A stretch of DNA of 52,816 bases from Pseudomonas sp. Irchel s3h14 (GCF_900187425.1 NZ_FYDJ01000030.1:1-52816); one strand, 5' to 3'. Numbered from the stretch's first letter, positions 1 through 7,701 are shown. Notes: generated by a model from the letters alone, not told the origin. Numbers and translations are program-made.

Positions 1-1
1 G

Positions 2-97
2 GGCAGGTATTGGAGGATTATTTCTGGATCACCGCCCCAGGCCTTCGAGGCCAAGGACGGTGAAGATCTCAAAGACCCGGTTTCCAGTAGACCGTAA
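2..97 (+). CDS. C-terminal end of a truncated unknown protein
   Basis: The window opens inside a frame that stays open to a TAA at 95-97 and ends in ...KDPVSSRP. Codon use (gcc, gag, aag, gac, ctc) is typical of Pseudomonas genes, which favours a real gene end. Only about 31 residues are visible, so the family cannot be named. Another frame is also open to about position 113, so even the frame choice is uncertain. A short hairpin with a T run follows, as expected after a gene end. Confidence 0.35.
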   Translation, partial: GRYWRIISGSPPQAFEAKDGEDLKDPVSSRP

Positions 98-126
98 GGC
101 TGCTCCGCTTAAGTGAACAGCATTAC

Positions 127-146
127 GCCCTAGAGCGGGGCTTTTT
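127..146 (+). terminator. weak hairpin plus T-run, possible terminator
   Basis: GCCC (127-130) can pair with GGGC (138-141) and is followed by TTTTT. The stem is only four base pairs, so this is a weak call, supported mainly by its position after the partial gene at the window start. Confidence 0.3.
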
Positions 147-253
147 ATTGCCCGCGATTTTATAAAACCCACAATTTCCCTTCCTGTCGTCGTCGCCCAT
201 ACCGAGACAGTTGCAAAGTGCCACCCCGTTCGGCAATCAATGCCCAAAGGCAC

Positions 254-381
254 TCATGTCACGGTGAATCGGCGCCAGAAAAACACTTTTCCTTAACCCT
301 TCAGCACCACGGGTCCGCCTGCAGGGAGCGTCAACTCACTTTCCAGCCCAAGACTTCAGTGGTGCGATTGCTGAGGTCATC
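254..381 (+). promoter_or_regulatory. upstream region of the first MocR regulator
   Basis: This gap ends in a GAGG ribosome-binding site just before the ATG at 382. It contains inverted 7-mers GCACCAC (304-310) and GTGGTGC (359-365) separated by 48 bases. These could be half-sites for a dimeric regulator, but they are too short and too far apart to be convincing. I see no clear -35/-10 pair. Confidence 0.3.
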
Positions 382-1812
382 ATGAACACAACTCCCCTTT
401 ACCGTCAGTTAGCCAACCACTACCTCGACGCGATCCGCAGCGGCACCTTGAAAACCGGTGAACGATTCCCCTCCATTCGGCTGATGATGGAAAAACATGC
501 CGTCAGCCTGTCGACCGCGGTGCAGGTTTGCCGGGAACTCGAGGACTGTGGCGTGCTGGAAGCGCGGCCGCGCTCCGGCAATTACATTCGTCAGCCCGAT
601 ACGTTGCGCAAACCCGTCCCGATCGCTCCTCCCCCGCCTCTGGACACCGGCGTCTACGTCGGCATTCATGAGCAAGTGTCATCGGTCCTCAAGGCCAGTC
701 AGCGCGCGACGATCAAGGTCAATTTCGCCAGTGCCTTCTGCGCGCCGGAACTCTATCCGTTGAAGATCCTGCAAGACCATATGATCAAGGCGCTGCGTCA
801 CGATCCGCACTTGCTCGGAGCGGCGGGTTCCACCTGCGGCAACAGCACATTGCGCAGTATTCTTGCCCGACGGGCGCTGACCGCTAAGGCCAACCTGCCA
901 GCGGAAAAGATTGTGATCACCAACGGCGCGACCGAAGCGATCAACCTGGCTTTGCGCGCGGTCACCCAACCGGGTGACACCGTGGCTGTGGAATCACCGA
1001 CCTTTTACGGCTTGCTGCAAATTCTCGAAAGCCTGAGTCTGCGGGTGCTGGAGGTCCCGGCGACTTCGCACGCCGGAATCAATCTGTTCGCCCTCGAACA
1101 ATTGCTAAAAGGTCCTGAACGGATTCAGGCGCTGATCGTCATTCCCAACCTGCAAAATCCGCTGGGCAGCATCATGCCCGATGCCAACAAGGCGCGGCTG
1201 GTTCAGCTGTGCGCCGAGCACGCCACAGTGCTGATCGAAGACGATACCTATGGCGATCTGGTGGATACCGAGCAGCCGCTGTCCACGCTCAAGCACTGGG
1301 ACCGCACCGACAATGTGATCTATTGCGCATCCCTGAACAAAACCCTGGCGCCGGGCATACGCCTGGGCTGGATCAGCGCGGGAAAATGGCACGACCGCGT
1401 GGAAATGCTCAAACACACTCAGTCCCGGGGATGTGAGGCGTTGTCGCAACTGGCGGTCAGTGCGTTCATGAAGACACCGTCCTACGAACGTTACCTACGC
1501 CGCTTGAGGAAAATCCTGACTCAACAACGCCAGCAAATGAGTGCAGCGATCATTCGCTACTTTCCCGCTGGCACCTGCGTGACCACCCCTCGGGGCGGTA
1601 CGTTGTTATGGGTGGAACTGCCGCGCCAGCATTCGTCCATGGCGTTTTTCCATGAAGCGTTGAAGGCCGGCATCCAGATTTCACCTGGGGATATCTTTTC
1701 CAATGCCAAGCGTTTCAATCACTTTGTGCGCATTGGTTGCGGCGCGCCGTATTCATCGCGGATAGATGAAGCGCTGGCGACCCTCGGCCAACTCCTCAAA
1801 CCCCAGGGCTGA
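382..1812 (+). CDS. MocR-family (GntR-type HTH plus aminotransferase-fold) regulator 1
   Basis: This 476-aa protein has an N-terminal GntR-type winged helix (about residues 5-72, with the F-P-S-I-R motif) and a linker. It then has a full fold-type I aminotransferase domain. K320 in SLNKTLAPG is the expected PLP lysine, and N259 and D287/D288 fit PLP-contacting positions. MocR proteins use PLP, often with an amino compound, as a ligand sensor rather than for catalysis, and usually control adjacent amine or amino-acid genes. It converges on the minus-strand biosynthetic genes that start 3' of it, across a REP pair. I infer that it regulates the cluster. The start is set by GAGG upstream of the ATG. 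Confidence 0.85.
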   Translation: MNTTPLYRQLANHYLDAIRSGTLKTGERFPSIRLMMEKHAVSLSTAVQVCRELEDCGVLEARPRSGNYIRQPDTLRKPVPIAPPPPLDTGVYVGIHEQVSSVLKASQRATIKVNFASAFCAPELYPLKILQDHMIKALRHDPHLLGAAGSTCGNSTLRSILARRALTAKANLPAEKIVITNGATEAINLALRAVTQPGDTVAVESPTFYGLLQILESLSLRVLEVPATSHAGINLFALEQLLKGPERIQALIVIPNLQNPLGSIMPDANKARLVQLCAEHATVLIEDDTYGDLVDTEQPLSTLKHWDRTDNVIYCASLNKTLAPGIRLGWISAGKWHDRVEMLKHTQSRGCEALSQLAVSAFMKTPSYERYLRRLRKILTQQRQQMSAAIIRYFPAGTCVTTPRGGTLLWVELPRQHSSMAFFHEALKAGIQISPGDIFSNAKRFNHFVRIGCGAPYSSRIDEALATLGQLLKPQG

Positions 1813-1821
1813 CACATACCC

Positions 1822-1911
1822 TGTAGGAGCAAGGCTTGCCCGCGATGGCGGCGGCACATCAGCATTTATGTGTCTGACAAATCGCCATCGCGGGCAAGCC
1901 TTGCTCCTACA
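1822..1911. repeat. REP doublet (inverted pair) between convergent genes
   Basis: Two perfect 29-nt inverted arms (1822-1850 and 1883-1911), beginning TGTAGGAGCAAGGCTTGCCC, enclose a 32-nt spacer. This is the TGTAGGAGC variant of the Pseudomonas REP sequence. It lies between the 3' ends of regulator 1 and the hydrolase gene and may act as a bidirectional 3' structure. Confidence 0.9.
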
Positions 1912-1927
1912 AGGTTTAGGGTGTTCT

Positions 1928-2728
1928 TCAGATCGGGGGTTGGTGCAGGCAAATGATGTGCGGATCGTCATTCCAATGCGGGAAGCGCTCGGCAATCAGC
2001 GGGTCATGACCGGGAATGACATGGTCTTCGCCGTCAGCCAGGCGATCGATCAAACTGAACGCCTCAAGCGTCTGCGCCAAATCATCAAGAATCGGAAACG
2101 GACTGCGCTGACGGATGTTGGCCCACAAGTGCGCAGCATCCGAGGCCAGAACAATCCACCCACGCGCGGTGTTCACCCGCACGACTTGGCTACCCGGTGT
2201 ATGCCCACCCACCGGGTGCAATGTCACACCGGGAACCACCTCCACCGTGCCGGTGTGCAAACGCATCCGGCCTTCAAACAGCGGTGGAAGCGCCGACATC
2301 ACGTCGTCGACCTCGTAGGTTTTGTTCACCGTGTGATGGGCCATTTTCGGTCCGGTGCAGAAACGCAGTTCCGCTTCTTGCAGATGCACCGTGGCCTTCG
2401 GAAAAAGCCCCAGATTGCCGGCGTGATCCCAGTGCAAATGGGTGAGGATCAGGTTGTCGACCTGTGCCGGATCAATATCCAGTTGGCGTAGGGATTCTTC
2501 CGGCAGGCGATACATCTGACGGTTGCGCCGGTCTGCCGTGGCCGGTTGAAAACAAGTGTCGACCACGATCACTTGCTGCTCGTTACGAATGACCCAGAAG
2601 TAATAATCCAGTGGCATCGACGCATTCGGATCACCACAGCAGGCGTCGTAGAGAAAGTTCTCCCGGGCGGTGCGCTGGGCATTGGCGCCGACACGGATCG
2701 CGAATACTTCGTACACAGGAACGGACAT
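1928..2728 (-). CDS. metallo-beta-lactamase-fold hydrolase, AHL-lactonase-like
   Basis: The 266-aa protein carries the full metal set of the lactonase branch of the MBL superfamily: H97-x-H99-x-D101-H102 in LTHLHWDHAGN, H176 in GGHTPGS, D197 in ASDAAH and H241 in PGHDP. The spacing matches AiiA/AttM-type N-acylhomoserine lactonases, but the substrate cannot be read from sequence. The ATG at 2728 is chosen because AGGAGGT lies directly upstream; the frame stays open further 5' inside the oxygenase gene but lacks such a site. It is the last gene of the downstream unit, 14 bp after the N-oxygenase. Possible jobs are lactone or ester hydrolysis in the pathway, detoxification of the product, or quorum quenching. 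Confidence 0.85.
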   Translation of the reverse strand: MSVPVYEVFAIRVGANAQRTARENFLYDACCGDPNASMPLDYYFWVIRNEQQVIVVDTCFQPATADRRNRQMYRLPEESLRQLDIDPAQVDNLILTHLHWDHAGNLGLFPKATVHLQEAELRFCTGPKMAHHTVNKTYEVDDVMSALPPLFEGRMRLHTGTVEVVPGVTLHPVGGHTPGSQVVRVNTARGWIVLASDAAHLWANIRQRSPFPILDDLAQTLEAFSLIDRLADGEDHVIPGHDPLIAERFPHWNDDPHIICLHQPPI

Positions 2729-2742
2729 ATTCACCTCCTGGT

Positions 2743-3702
2743 TCAGGCCGCTGCGGTGGCTTTGAGGGTCGGACGGAAGTCGAAATCGATCTCGTCGCTG
2801 ATGCCCAGATCCTGGGCCAGACGATGCAGGCCACTGTAGTCCCGCATGATCGTTGCGTTCTTGTTGCTCTCCTGGGTGTCGGCGATGATCAGCGCGGCAT
2901 CCTCGACCCCGAGCTGCATGAGAATTGCCTCCCACATCGAGTAGTCCTGGGCGACAAAGGCACTCAAAGCAACGGACAACGTACGAGCGAAAAACGCCCG
3001 TTGGGTCGGCTGCATGTTCGCGTACATGACCTTCGCCACTTCAGCGAGAATCTTGCTGTGGGCATATTCGTCGCGGTTATGCAGTTCGGCCACGCGGCGG
3101 TTTTGCGGTTGAATGCTCTGGTCGTCGGCCAGCAAATCCAGATAGGCGTTGACGCTGATCTCGGCCACTACCGCAAAGGTGATCGCTGCCAGGTCGCGCT
3201 GCCACTGCTCTGGCAGTTCCTCACGCAGGGCGATCAGCCGCAGGTAGGTGACCGACGGCGGCAAATCCAGATCCTGATCGAGTGCGCGCTCCAGCTTGGT
3301 CCGTTCGATCGCCCGCAGATGCATGAGCGTGTGGTAGTGCTCATCGATCAACGTCTGCTGCATGGCCTCGCGAAAATGCCAGTCGTCCTTGCCCAGGTAT
3401 TGATTAGCGATGACGCTCAGCGCCGGATTCACCACGTGCTCTTCGGCGGTCACCGTGCGCAGGTTGTAGCCGATCCAGCCCCAGGTCACCACGGTGCTTT
3501 TGAGTTCATCACTCAAGGCCTGGAATTTTGGATGATGGAAAAACGGCACCATGCATTCCGGGTAATCCGGGCGCGCCGGATCAAACGCTTCGCTGGCCTC
3601 GGCCTTGTCCGGGGCGCAGACCGTGGCCCGTTTGGTCCAGGCCTGATTGAGCCGCACGACCAGTTGATGATCGACCTTGGCGATCTCGATTGCTGTTTGC
3701 AT
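2743..3702 (-). CDS. AurF-type di-iron N-oxygenase
   Basis: This 319-aa helical protein shows the seven metal ligands of the p-aminobenzoate N-oxygenase AurF: a first Glu (E87 or E88), E121, H124, E181, H208, E212 and H215 (motifs DEHYH, AEISVNAY and HNRDEYAH). From E121 to H215 the intervals (3, 57, 27, 4, 3) are the same as I recall for AurF ligands E136 to H230. Family members oxidise amines to hydroxylamine, nitroso or nitro groups, on free aryl amines (AurF, CmlI) or on amino acids in diazeniumdiolate pathways. Here there is no NRPS carrier, so a free substrate or an ATP-grasp product is likely. It follows the 2-oxoglutarate oxygenase after a 67-bp gap that holds a hairpin. Confidence 0.85.
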   Translation of the reverse strand: MQTAIEIAKVDHQLVVRLNQAWTKRATVCAPDKAEASEAFDPARPDYPECMVPFFHHPKFQALSDELKSTVVTWGWIGYNLRTVTAEEHVVNPALSVIANQYLGKDDWHFREAMQQTLIDEHYHTLMHLRAIERTKLERALDQDLDLPPSVTYLRLIALREELPEQWQRDLAAITFAVVAEISVNAYLDLLADDQSIQPQNRRVAELHNRDEYAHSKILAEVAKVMYANMQPTQRAFFARTLSVALSAFVAQDYSMWEAILMQLGVEDAALIIADTQESNKNATIMRDYSGLHRLAQDLGISDEIDFDFRPTLKATAAA

Positions 3703-3721
3703 GACGCGATACCTGTAGGAC

Positions 3722-3743
3722 GCGTACCCGATGACGGGTACGC
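3722..3743 (-). other. intercistronic hairpin
   Basis: GCGTACCCG and CGGGTACGC form a perfect 9-bp stem around ATGA, between the stop of the 2-oxoglutarate oxygenase gene and the N-oxygenase start. No U-tract follows on the minus strand. An mRNA-processing or stability element, or partial attenuation, is more likely than a full terminator. Confidence 0.6.
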
Positions 3744-3769
3744 CAATAGAATTAAGGGCGACGGATGAA

Positions 3770-4528
3770 TCAGGCCAGCCAGTAGCGGGTCAGGTTTCGC
3801 GCCGGGTCAGTGTATCGGCTGCGGGCGTGGATCATTCGCCAGTTGTCCCAAATCAGCAGGCATCCGTCGGGAATCAGCACCGGTGTGTTGTGCTCAACGA
3901 AATACGCTTCGCCCAGGACTGCAAACCTGGCCAGTGACGACGAGCTATTGGCGACTTGCGAGTGCAGCAGCGCTTCCTTGGAAGGATTCACATCGCCGTA
4001 GTGAAACTGGTTGTAGCTGAAGCGGAAAATATCCCCGTCTTCTGTAGGCGTCAGGATGTATTCCTTGACCCGGCGTTGCGCGGCTTCACCGGGTTTGGCG
4101 GTGGCGACGAACTCCACAGGCGTGTCGTCGATCCATTCACGCAACTCAGGGTCGGTGCGCTCGAGGAACGCCAGCAATTCATAACCGTCCACCAGCCCTG
4201 TATGCCCGCCACCGCACGTGGCCTGTTGATGACAATGCAACGCCAGGTAGCGCGGCGGCGGTCCGTAAACCGGCGCTTCGGTGTGTGGGCCGATACCGTT
4301 CATGCTCTGGGAATACGGCAAGTCTTCGTATCCCGGCTTGCGGGTGATGGCGAACGCGGTCTGCCCGTTGAATTGCGGAATGACCGGGCCGAACTCCTGC
4401 AGCGTGCCGAGCACGTCGTCGGCGAACTCGTCCGGCGTCAACACCGTCCAGCCTCGCGCCGACAATTCTTCATGGCGGTGGCCCAGTGAAACGTAAGGTT
4501 TAGACGCGACAATCCCTTGATCTGACAT
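3770..4528 (-). CDS. Fe(II)/2-oxoglutarate oxygenase, TauD/clavaminate synthase-like
   Basis: The 252-aa protein has a jelly-roll oxygenase facial triad: H82-x-E84 in GPHTEAP and a distal H234 in RMIHAR. R248 in NLTRYW is placed to bind 2-oxoglutarate. The first acid is Glu (HxE), as in clavaminate synthase, where TauD has Asp. Such enzymes hydroxylate, desaturate or cyclise amino acid derivatives. No signal peptide is visible, so it is cytoplasmic. An AGGA site precedes the ATG. It lies 21 bp after the class IV aminotransferase gene in the same unit, which points to oxidation of an amino-acid-derived intermediate. The exact reaction cannot be predicted. Confidence 0.85.
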   Translation of the reverse strand: MSDQGIVASKPYVSLGHRHEELSARGWTVLTPDEFADDVLGTLQEFGPVIPQFNGQTAFAITRKPGYEDLPYSQSMNGIGPHTEAPVYGPPPRYLALHCHQQATCGGGHTGLVDGYELLAFLERTDPELREWIDDTPVEFVATAKPGEAAQRRVKEYILTPTEDGDIFRFSYNQFHYGDVNPSKEALLHSQVANSSSSLARFAVLGEAYFVEHNTPVLIPDGCLLIWDNWRMIHARSRYTDPARNLTRYWLA

Positions 4529-4549
4529 GGTGAGATTCCTGGCTGTTTA

Positions 4550-5422
4550 TCAGGCGTTGACGGTTGAGGTGTAGGCAGCAATGAATTCGCGGCAGGCGTT
4601 GCCCGGTCGATAGCGATGTTCATCGATGCGCTGCACGGGTGTGATTTCGGCAGCGGTACCGGTGAGAAAACACTCGTCGAAGTCGCCAAGCTCCGTAGGA
4701 ACAATGGTTCGCTCGACCACTTGGTAATCCAGCGCCCTGGCCAGTTCGATGACGGTCTGACGGGTAATGCCGTTGAGGAAACAATCCGGCACCGGGGTGT
4801 GCAACGTCCGACCTTTGACGAAGAACACGTTGGCGCTGGTGGCTTCGGCAACGTTGCCGCGCCAGTCGAGCATCAAGGCGTCGTGGTAACCATTGTTTTC
4901 AGCGTCGTGCTTGCTCAGCGTGGCGATCTGATAATGCCCGGATGCCTTGGCTTCAAACGGACTGCAGCTCGGTGGCGGACGACGCCACTCGGCGGTTTTC
5001 AAACGAATGCCGGCCATGTGCCCGGCGGGGTCGAAATAGCTCGGCCATTGCCAGCAGGCGATCGCCACGTGGACGCTGTTGAAGCGAGCCGAGGTGGAAA
5101 TCATTTCACTGCCGCGCCAGGCCACTGGCCGCAGATAACCGTCGACCACGTTGTTGCGTTGCAGCAGCTCATGGCTGGCCGCTTCCAGTTCGGCCAGCTC
5201 ATAGGGAATGACGAAATCCATCAACTGAGCCGAGCGATACAAACGCTCGCTGTGTTCGCGCAGTTTGAAGATCTTGCCGTTGTAGACACGTTCCCCTTCA
5301 TACACCGTGCTCGCGTAATGCAGGCCGTGGGTCAGCACATGCAGCCGCGCCTGGGACCACTCGACGAACTCGCCGTCGAGCCAGATGAAACCTTCTCGCT
5401 GATCAAACGGAATACCGCTCAT
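4550..5422 (-). CDS. class IV (branched-chain-type) aminotransferase
   Basis: This is a fold-type IV PLP enzyme of about 290 residues. With the start at 5422, the Schiff-base lysine in EAKASGHY is K159 and the acidic residue in AEATSANVFF is E193, as in E. coli IlvE. The frame also has an ATG at 5428, but AGGAG sits only two bases from it and eight from the ATG at 5422, so the latter is preferred. The family moves amino groups between branched-chain or other hydrophobic amino acids and 2-oxoglutarate; D-amino acid and aminodeoxychorismate enzymes share the fold. The setting inside a biosynthetic unit suggests a pathway-specific role rather than housekeeping IlvE. Confidence 0.85.
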   Translation of the reverse strand: MSGIPFDQREGFIWLDGEFVEWSQARLHVLTHGLHYASTVYEGERVYNGKIFKLREHSERLYRSAQLMDFVIPYELAELEAASHELLQRNNVVDGYLRPVAWRGSEMISTSARFNSVHVAIACWQWPSYFDPAGHMAGIRLKTAEWRRPPPSCSPFEAKASGHYQIATLSKHDAENNGYHDALMLDWRGNVAEATSANVFFVKGRTLHTPVPDCFLNGITRQTVIELARALDYQVVERTIVPTELGDFDECFLTGTAAEITPVQRIDEHRYRPGNACREFIAAYTSTVNA

Positions 5423-5446
5423 ATCCATATCTCCTGATGAATCGTC

Positions 5447-6799
5447 CTACGCCGTTTCGAGCAGAACCGGTATCAATTCGGGCTCCGTCGCAACCACAAG
5501 ATCAGGCTCGGGCTGAAAGAAGAACAAGCGCTCACCGAACGCCGGCCGCAACTCATCGAACCAGGTCGCTTGCGGATCGAATCGCGCATAGAACGTGCGC
5601 AACACCCATTGCGGATCGCGAGCCTGGAGGAACTGCAGCACGAAGACTTTTTCCCCGGCCACGGTTTCGATACCGTTGATCAACACCTTGCCGTAGAAGG
5701 TGCTCATGGACGGACCACGAACCGTGCGCGCCAATCCGGACACCGTGCGATACGCCGCCTGAAAGATCTCGAAGGCCCGAGCCAGCGGCATCGCGAAATA
5801 ATGGCTGGGGCCGGTATCGCGCTCGACAAACATGTAATAAGGCACCGCGCCGAGCCGCACGCCTTCGGTCCAGAGCGCGGCCCAATCAGCGGGGTTCTCG
5901 TTGATGTGCCGAATCACCGGTGCCTGCATGCGCAACGTCGCGCCGCTGGAACGAATGCGTTCGATGGCTTGGCGGGCGATGTCCTGGCGGATCTCCACCG
6001 GGTGGTTGTAGTGGCCCATGATCGAGAGATTTTTCCCCGCCGCGACGATCCGCTTAAACAGCTCCAGCAGTTCGGGCGCATCCTTGTCGCTGACAAACCG
6101 TTGCGGCCAATACGCCACGGATTTGGTGCCGATGCGGATGCTTTTCAGGTGGGGCAATTCCAGCAACGGCTCGATGTAACCGGCCAGCGAGCGGGTGTTC
6201 ATGATCATCGGGTCGCCCCCGGTGATCAGCACGTCGGTGACTTCGGTGTGCACCCGCAGGTAACTCACCAACTCCTGGGATTCGCGCGCGTTGAACTTGA
6301 GTTCTTCTTCGCCGATGAACTGCGCCCAGCGGAAACAGAACGTGCAGTAGGCGTGACAGGTCTGACCGGCACCGGGGAAAAACAGCACGGTTTCGCGGTA
6401 CTTGTGCTGAATGCCCGGCAGGACTTTTCCGTCGAGAGTCGCGCCGTTATGCGTCAGTTGCCCGGCCGGATGCGGGTTCATCCGCAACCAGATAGCCTCG
6501 ATCCGCCGCTTGATGGCGACACTGTCATCCCGTTCGATCAGTTGCTTGAGCGACGCGTATTCGTCCGGCAGCAGCATGTCCTTATGAGGAAAGGTCATGC
6601 GGAAAATCGGATCGTCCGGGATGTTGTTCCAGTCGATCAACGTGCCCAGTACATATTCATTGGTGCGAAACGGCATAACCCGGGCCACGACAGTCATGGC
6701 TTCCTGCAACGCTGGCGTCAGTTTCTGCCAATACGGCGTGTCTCGAATGGTGCGTGAGTTATAGGGTTTGTAGCGTTCCTGCTCCGACATTCCCTGCAT
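5447..6799 (-). CDS. KamA-family radical SAM/PLP 2,3-aminomutase
   Basis: This 450-aa protein carries C148-x3-C152-x2-C155 (TCHAYCTFC) for the [4Fe-4S]/SAM cluster and TGGDP (193-197), both characteristic of lysine 2,3-aminomutases. The family moves an alpha-amino group to the beta carbon using PLP and a 5'-deoxyadenosyl radical. The C-terminal PLP loop is unusual: STFYGKVLING with K371 replaces the usual GGxGGKTP-type loop. The aspartates that hold the epsilon-amine of lysine in clostridial LAM appear as E301 (or N302) and S364, so lysine is probably not the substrate. It is longer than EpmB (about 340 aa), which argues against EF-P modification. AGGAG lies 6 bases before the ATG. Confidence 0.8.
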   Translation of the reverse strand: MQGMSEQERYKPYNSRTIRDTPYWQKLTPALQEAMTVVARVMPFRTNEYVLGTLIDWNNIPDDPIFRMTFPHKDMLLPDEYASLKQLIERDDSVAIKRRIEAIWLRMNPHPAGQLTHNGATLDGKVLPGIQHKYRETVLFFPGAGQTCHAYCTFCFRWAQFIGEEELKFNARESQELVSYLRVHTEVTDVLITGGDPMIMNTRSLAGYIEPLLELPHLKSIRIGTKSVAYWPQRFVSDKDAPELLELFKRIVAAGKNLSIMGHYNHPVEIRQDIARQAIERIRSSGATLRMQAPVIRHINENPADWAALWTEGVRLGAVPYYMFVERDTGPSHYFAMPLARAFEIFQAAYRTVSGLARTVRGPSMSTFYGKVLINGIETVAGEKVFVLQFLQARDPQWVLRTFYARFDPQATWFDELRPAFGERLFFFQPEPDLVVATEPELIPVLLETA

Positions 6800-6830
6800 G
6801 GCAGCGCTCCTGGTGATTGGCTGGCAGTAC

Positions 6831-7475
6831 TTACTGAATGGCCGGCGCTGCGCGCTCTATGTCCATCCATGCCCGAACACTGTCGCGATCCCACTGGCGG
6901 TGGACATACGCGGCGAGTCGGGAGGGAACCTGATCACCATTGGCGACCAATCGGTTGAGCATGATTGCCAGGTCGGTGTCGGCAATGCTCCAGTCACCGA
7001 ACAGATGCTCGGCGCCCCCCTCCAGCAATCGATCGGCGACAAAAAACAACCGGTCGACAGCGGCCAGGGCATCGTCGGACAGCGGGGTATCTTTTTTGCC
7101 GAAATAAATAAGATCCGCCGGGCGTTCTTTGCGAATGACCAACAAATCACTGCGCAACCAGGCCTGGAGTTGACGGGCGCGTGCTCGCTGCTTGATGTCC
7201 AGCGGCAATAGTCTGTTATGCCCCGGCGCTACTTCTTCCAGGTATTCGGCAATGGCCGAAGATTCCGACAATGCGAAACCCTGGTGAATGAGCGTGGGGA
7301 TCTTGCAGGTGAGAGACAGATCACGATAACTCGCTTGATAGTTATCCCGCGCCTTCAAATCCAGCGTGACCAGTTCAAATGAAAGTTGCTTTTCCTTGAG
7401 CGCCACAAAAGCCGACATCGCAAAAGCACTGACAAAATCTGCGCCGACATATAGTTTAAGCTTTGCACTTTCCAT
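6831..7475 (-). CDS. yfcF: glutathione S-transferase, YfcF-like
   Basis: The 214-aa protein aligns by eye with E. coli YfcF along its length. It shares LSESSAIAEYLE in the thioredoxin-like domain, plus RARARQxQAWLRSDL and IADTDLA in the helical domain. YfcF has glutathione transferase/peroxidase activity. The start at 7475 is chosen because GGGAG lies 7 bases upstream; an in-frame ATG at 7499 lacks a site. It is the first gene of the downstream unit, 31 bp before the aminomutase. It could supply glutathione-dependent isomerisation or protect against a reactive N-oxidised or electrophilic intermediate. A housekeeping paralogue captured into the unit is the alternative. Confidence 0.85.
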   Translation of the reverse strand: MESAKLKLYVGADFVSAFAMSAFVALKEKQLSFELVTLDLKARDNYQASYRDLSLTCKIPTLIHQGFALSESSAIAEYLEEVAPGHNRLLPLDIKQRARARQLQAWLRSDLLVIRKERPADLIYFGKKDTPLSDDALAAVDRLFFVADRLLEGGAEHLFGDWSIADTDLAIMLNRLVANGDQVPSRLAAYVHRQWDRDSVRAWMDIERAAPAIQ

Positions 7476-7547
7476 AGAACGCTCCCTTGCATTAACCACA
7501 TTAATCCGTTGCCTTGGAAGTGATCGTAGTTAGTTGATCAAGCGCTG

Positions 7548-7586
7548 AACAGATACAGAAATTATCTGTTTCTATCGATACAGAAA
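7548..7586. promoter_or_regulatory. probable operator: palindrome plus direct repeats upstream of the GST-led unit
   Basis: AACAGATA (7548-7555) and TATCTGTT (7563-7570) form a perfect 8-bp inverted repeat with a 7-base spacer. GATACAGAAA occurs twice in direct orientation, at 7552-7561 and 7577-7586, and a related TTTCTATC lies between them on the other strand. MocR regulators commonly bind mixed direct and inverted repeats. The site is 73-111 bases upstream of the GST start, in the gap between the two minus-strand units. The binding protein is not known; either flanking MocR is plausible. Confidence 0.55.
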
Positions 7587-7632
7587 GTTCAAAAATGCAG
7601 ATCGTCAGGAGGATTCGGCAGGGCCGCAGAAA

Positions 7633-7664
7633 AGAAAAAGGGAGTCAGCGAACGCTGACTCCCT
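7633..7664 (-). terminator. rho-independent terminator of the MFS/ATP-grasp/RidA/cupin unit
   Basis: GGGAGTCAGCG (7640-7650) pairs with CGCTGACTCCC (7653-7663), an 11-bp stem. Read on the minus strand it is followed by a U-rich tract (AAAGAAAAA on the plus strand). It lies 38 bases after the cupin stop and separates the two transcription units of the cluster. Confidence 0.85.
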
Positions 7665-7701
7665 GGTGTGCAACGAAGAGAAAATGACGGTTGGACAGTG
7701 A

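Noticed and set aside
2611..3768. 385-codon plus-strand open frame over the hydrolase and N-oxygenase genes
   Set aside because: It lies antisense to two genes with intact catalytic motifs, has no ribosome site and encodes low-complexity His/Arg/Gln-rich sequence typical of GC-rich shadow frames.
4550..5422. Housekeeping branched-chain aminotransferase ilvE
   Set aside because: The catalytic residues fit, but the gene is embedded in a tight biosynthetic unit; a pathway-specific paralogue is more likely.
5447..6799. EF-P lysine modification enzyme EpmB
   Set aside because: The protein is about 110 residues longer, has a different PLP loop, and no epmA or efp gene is near.
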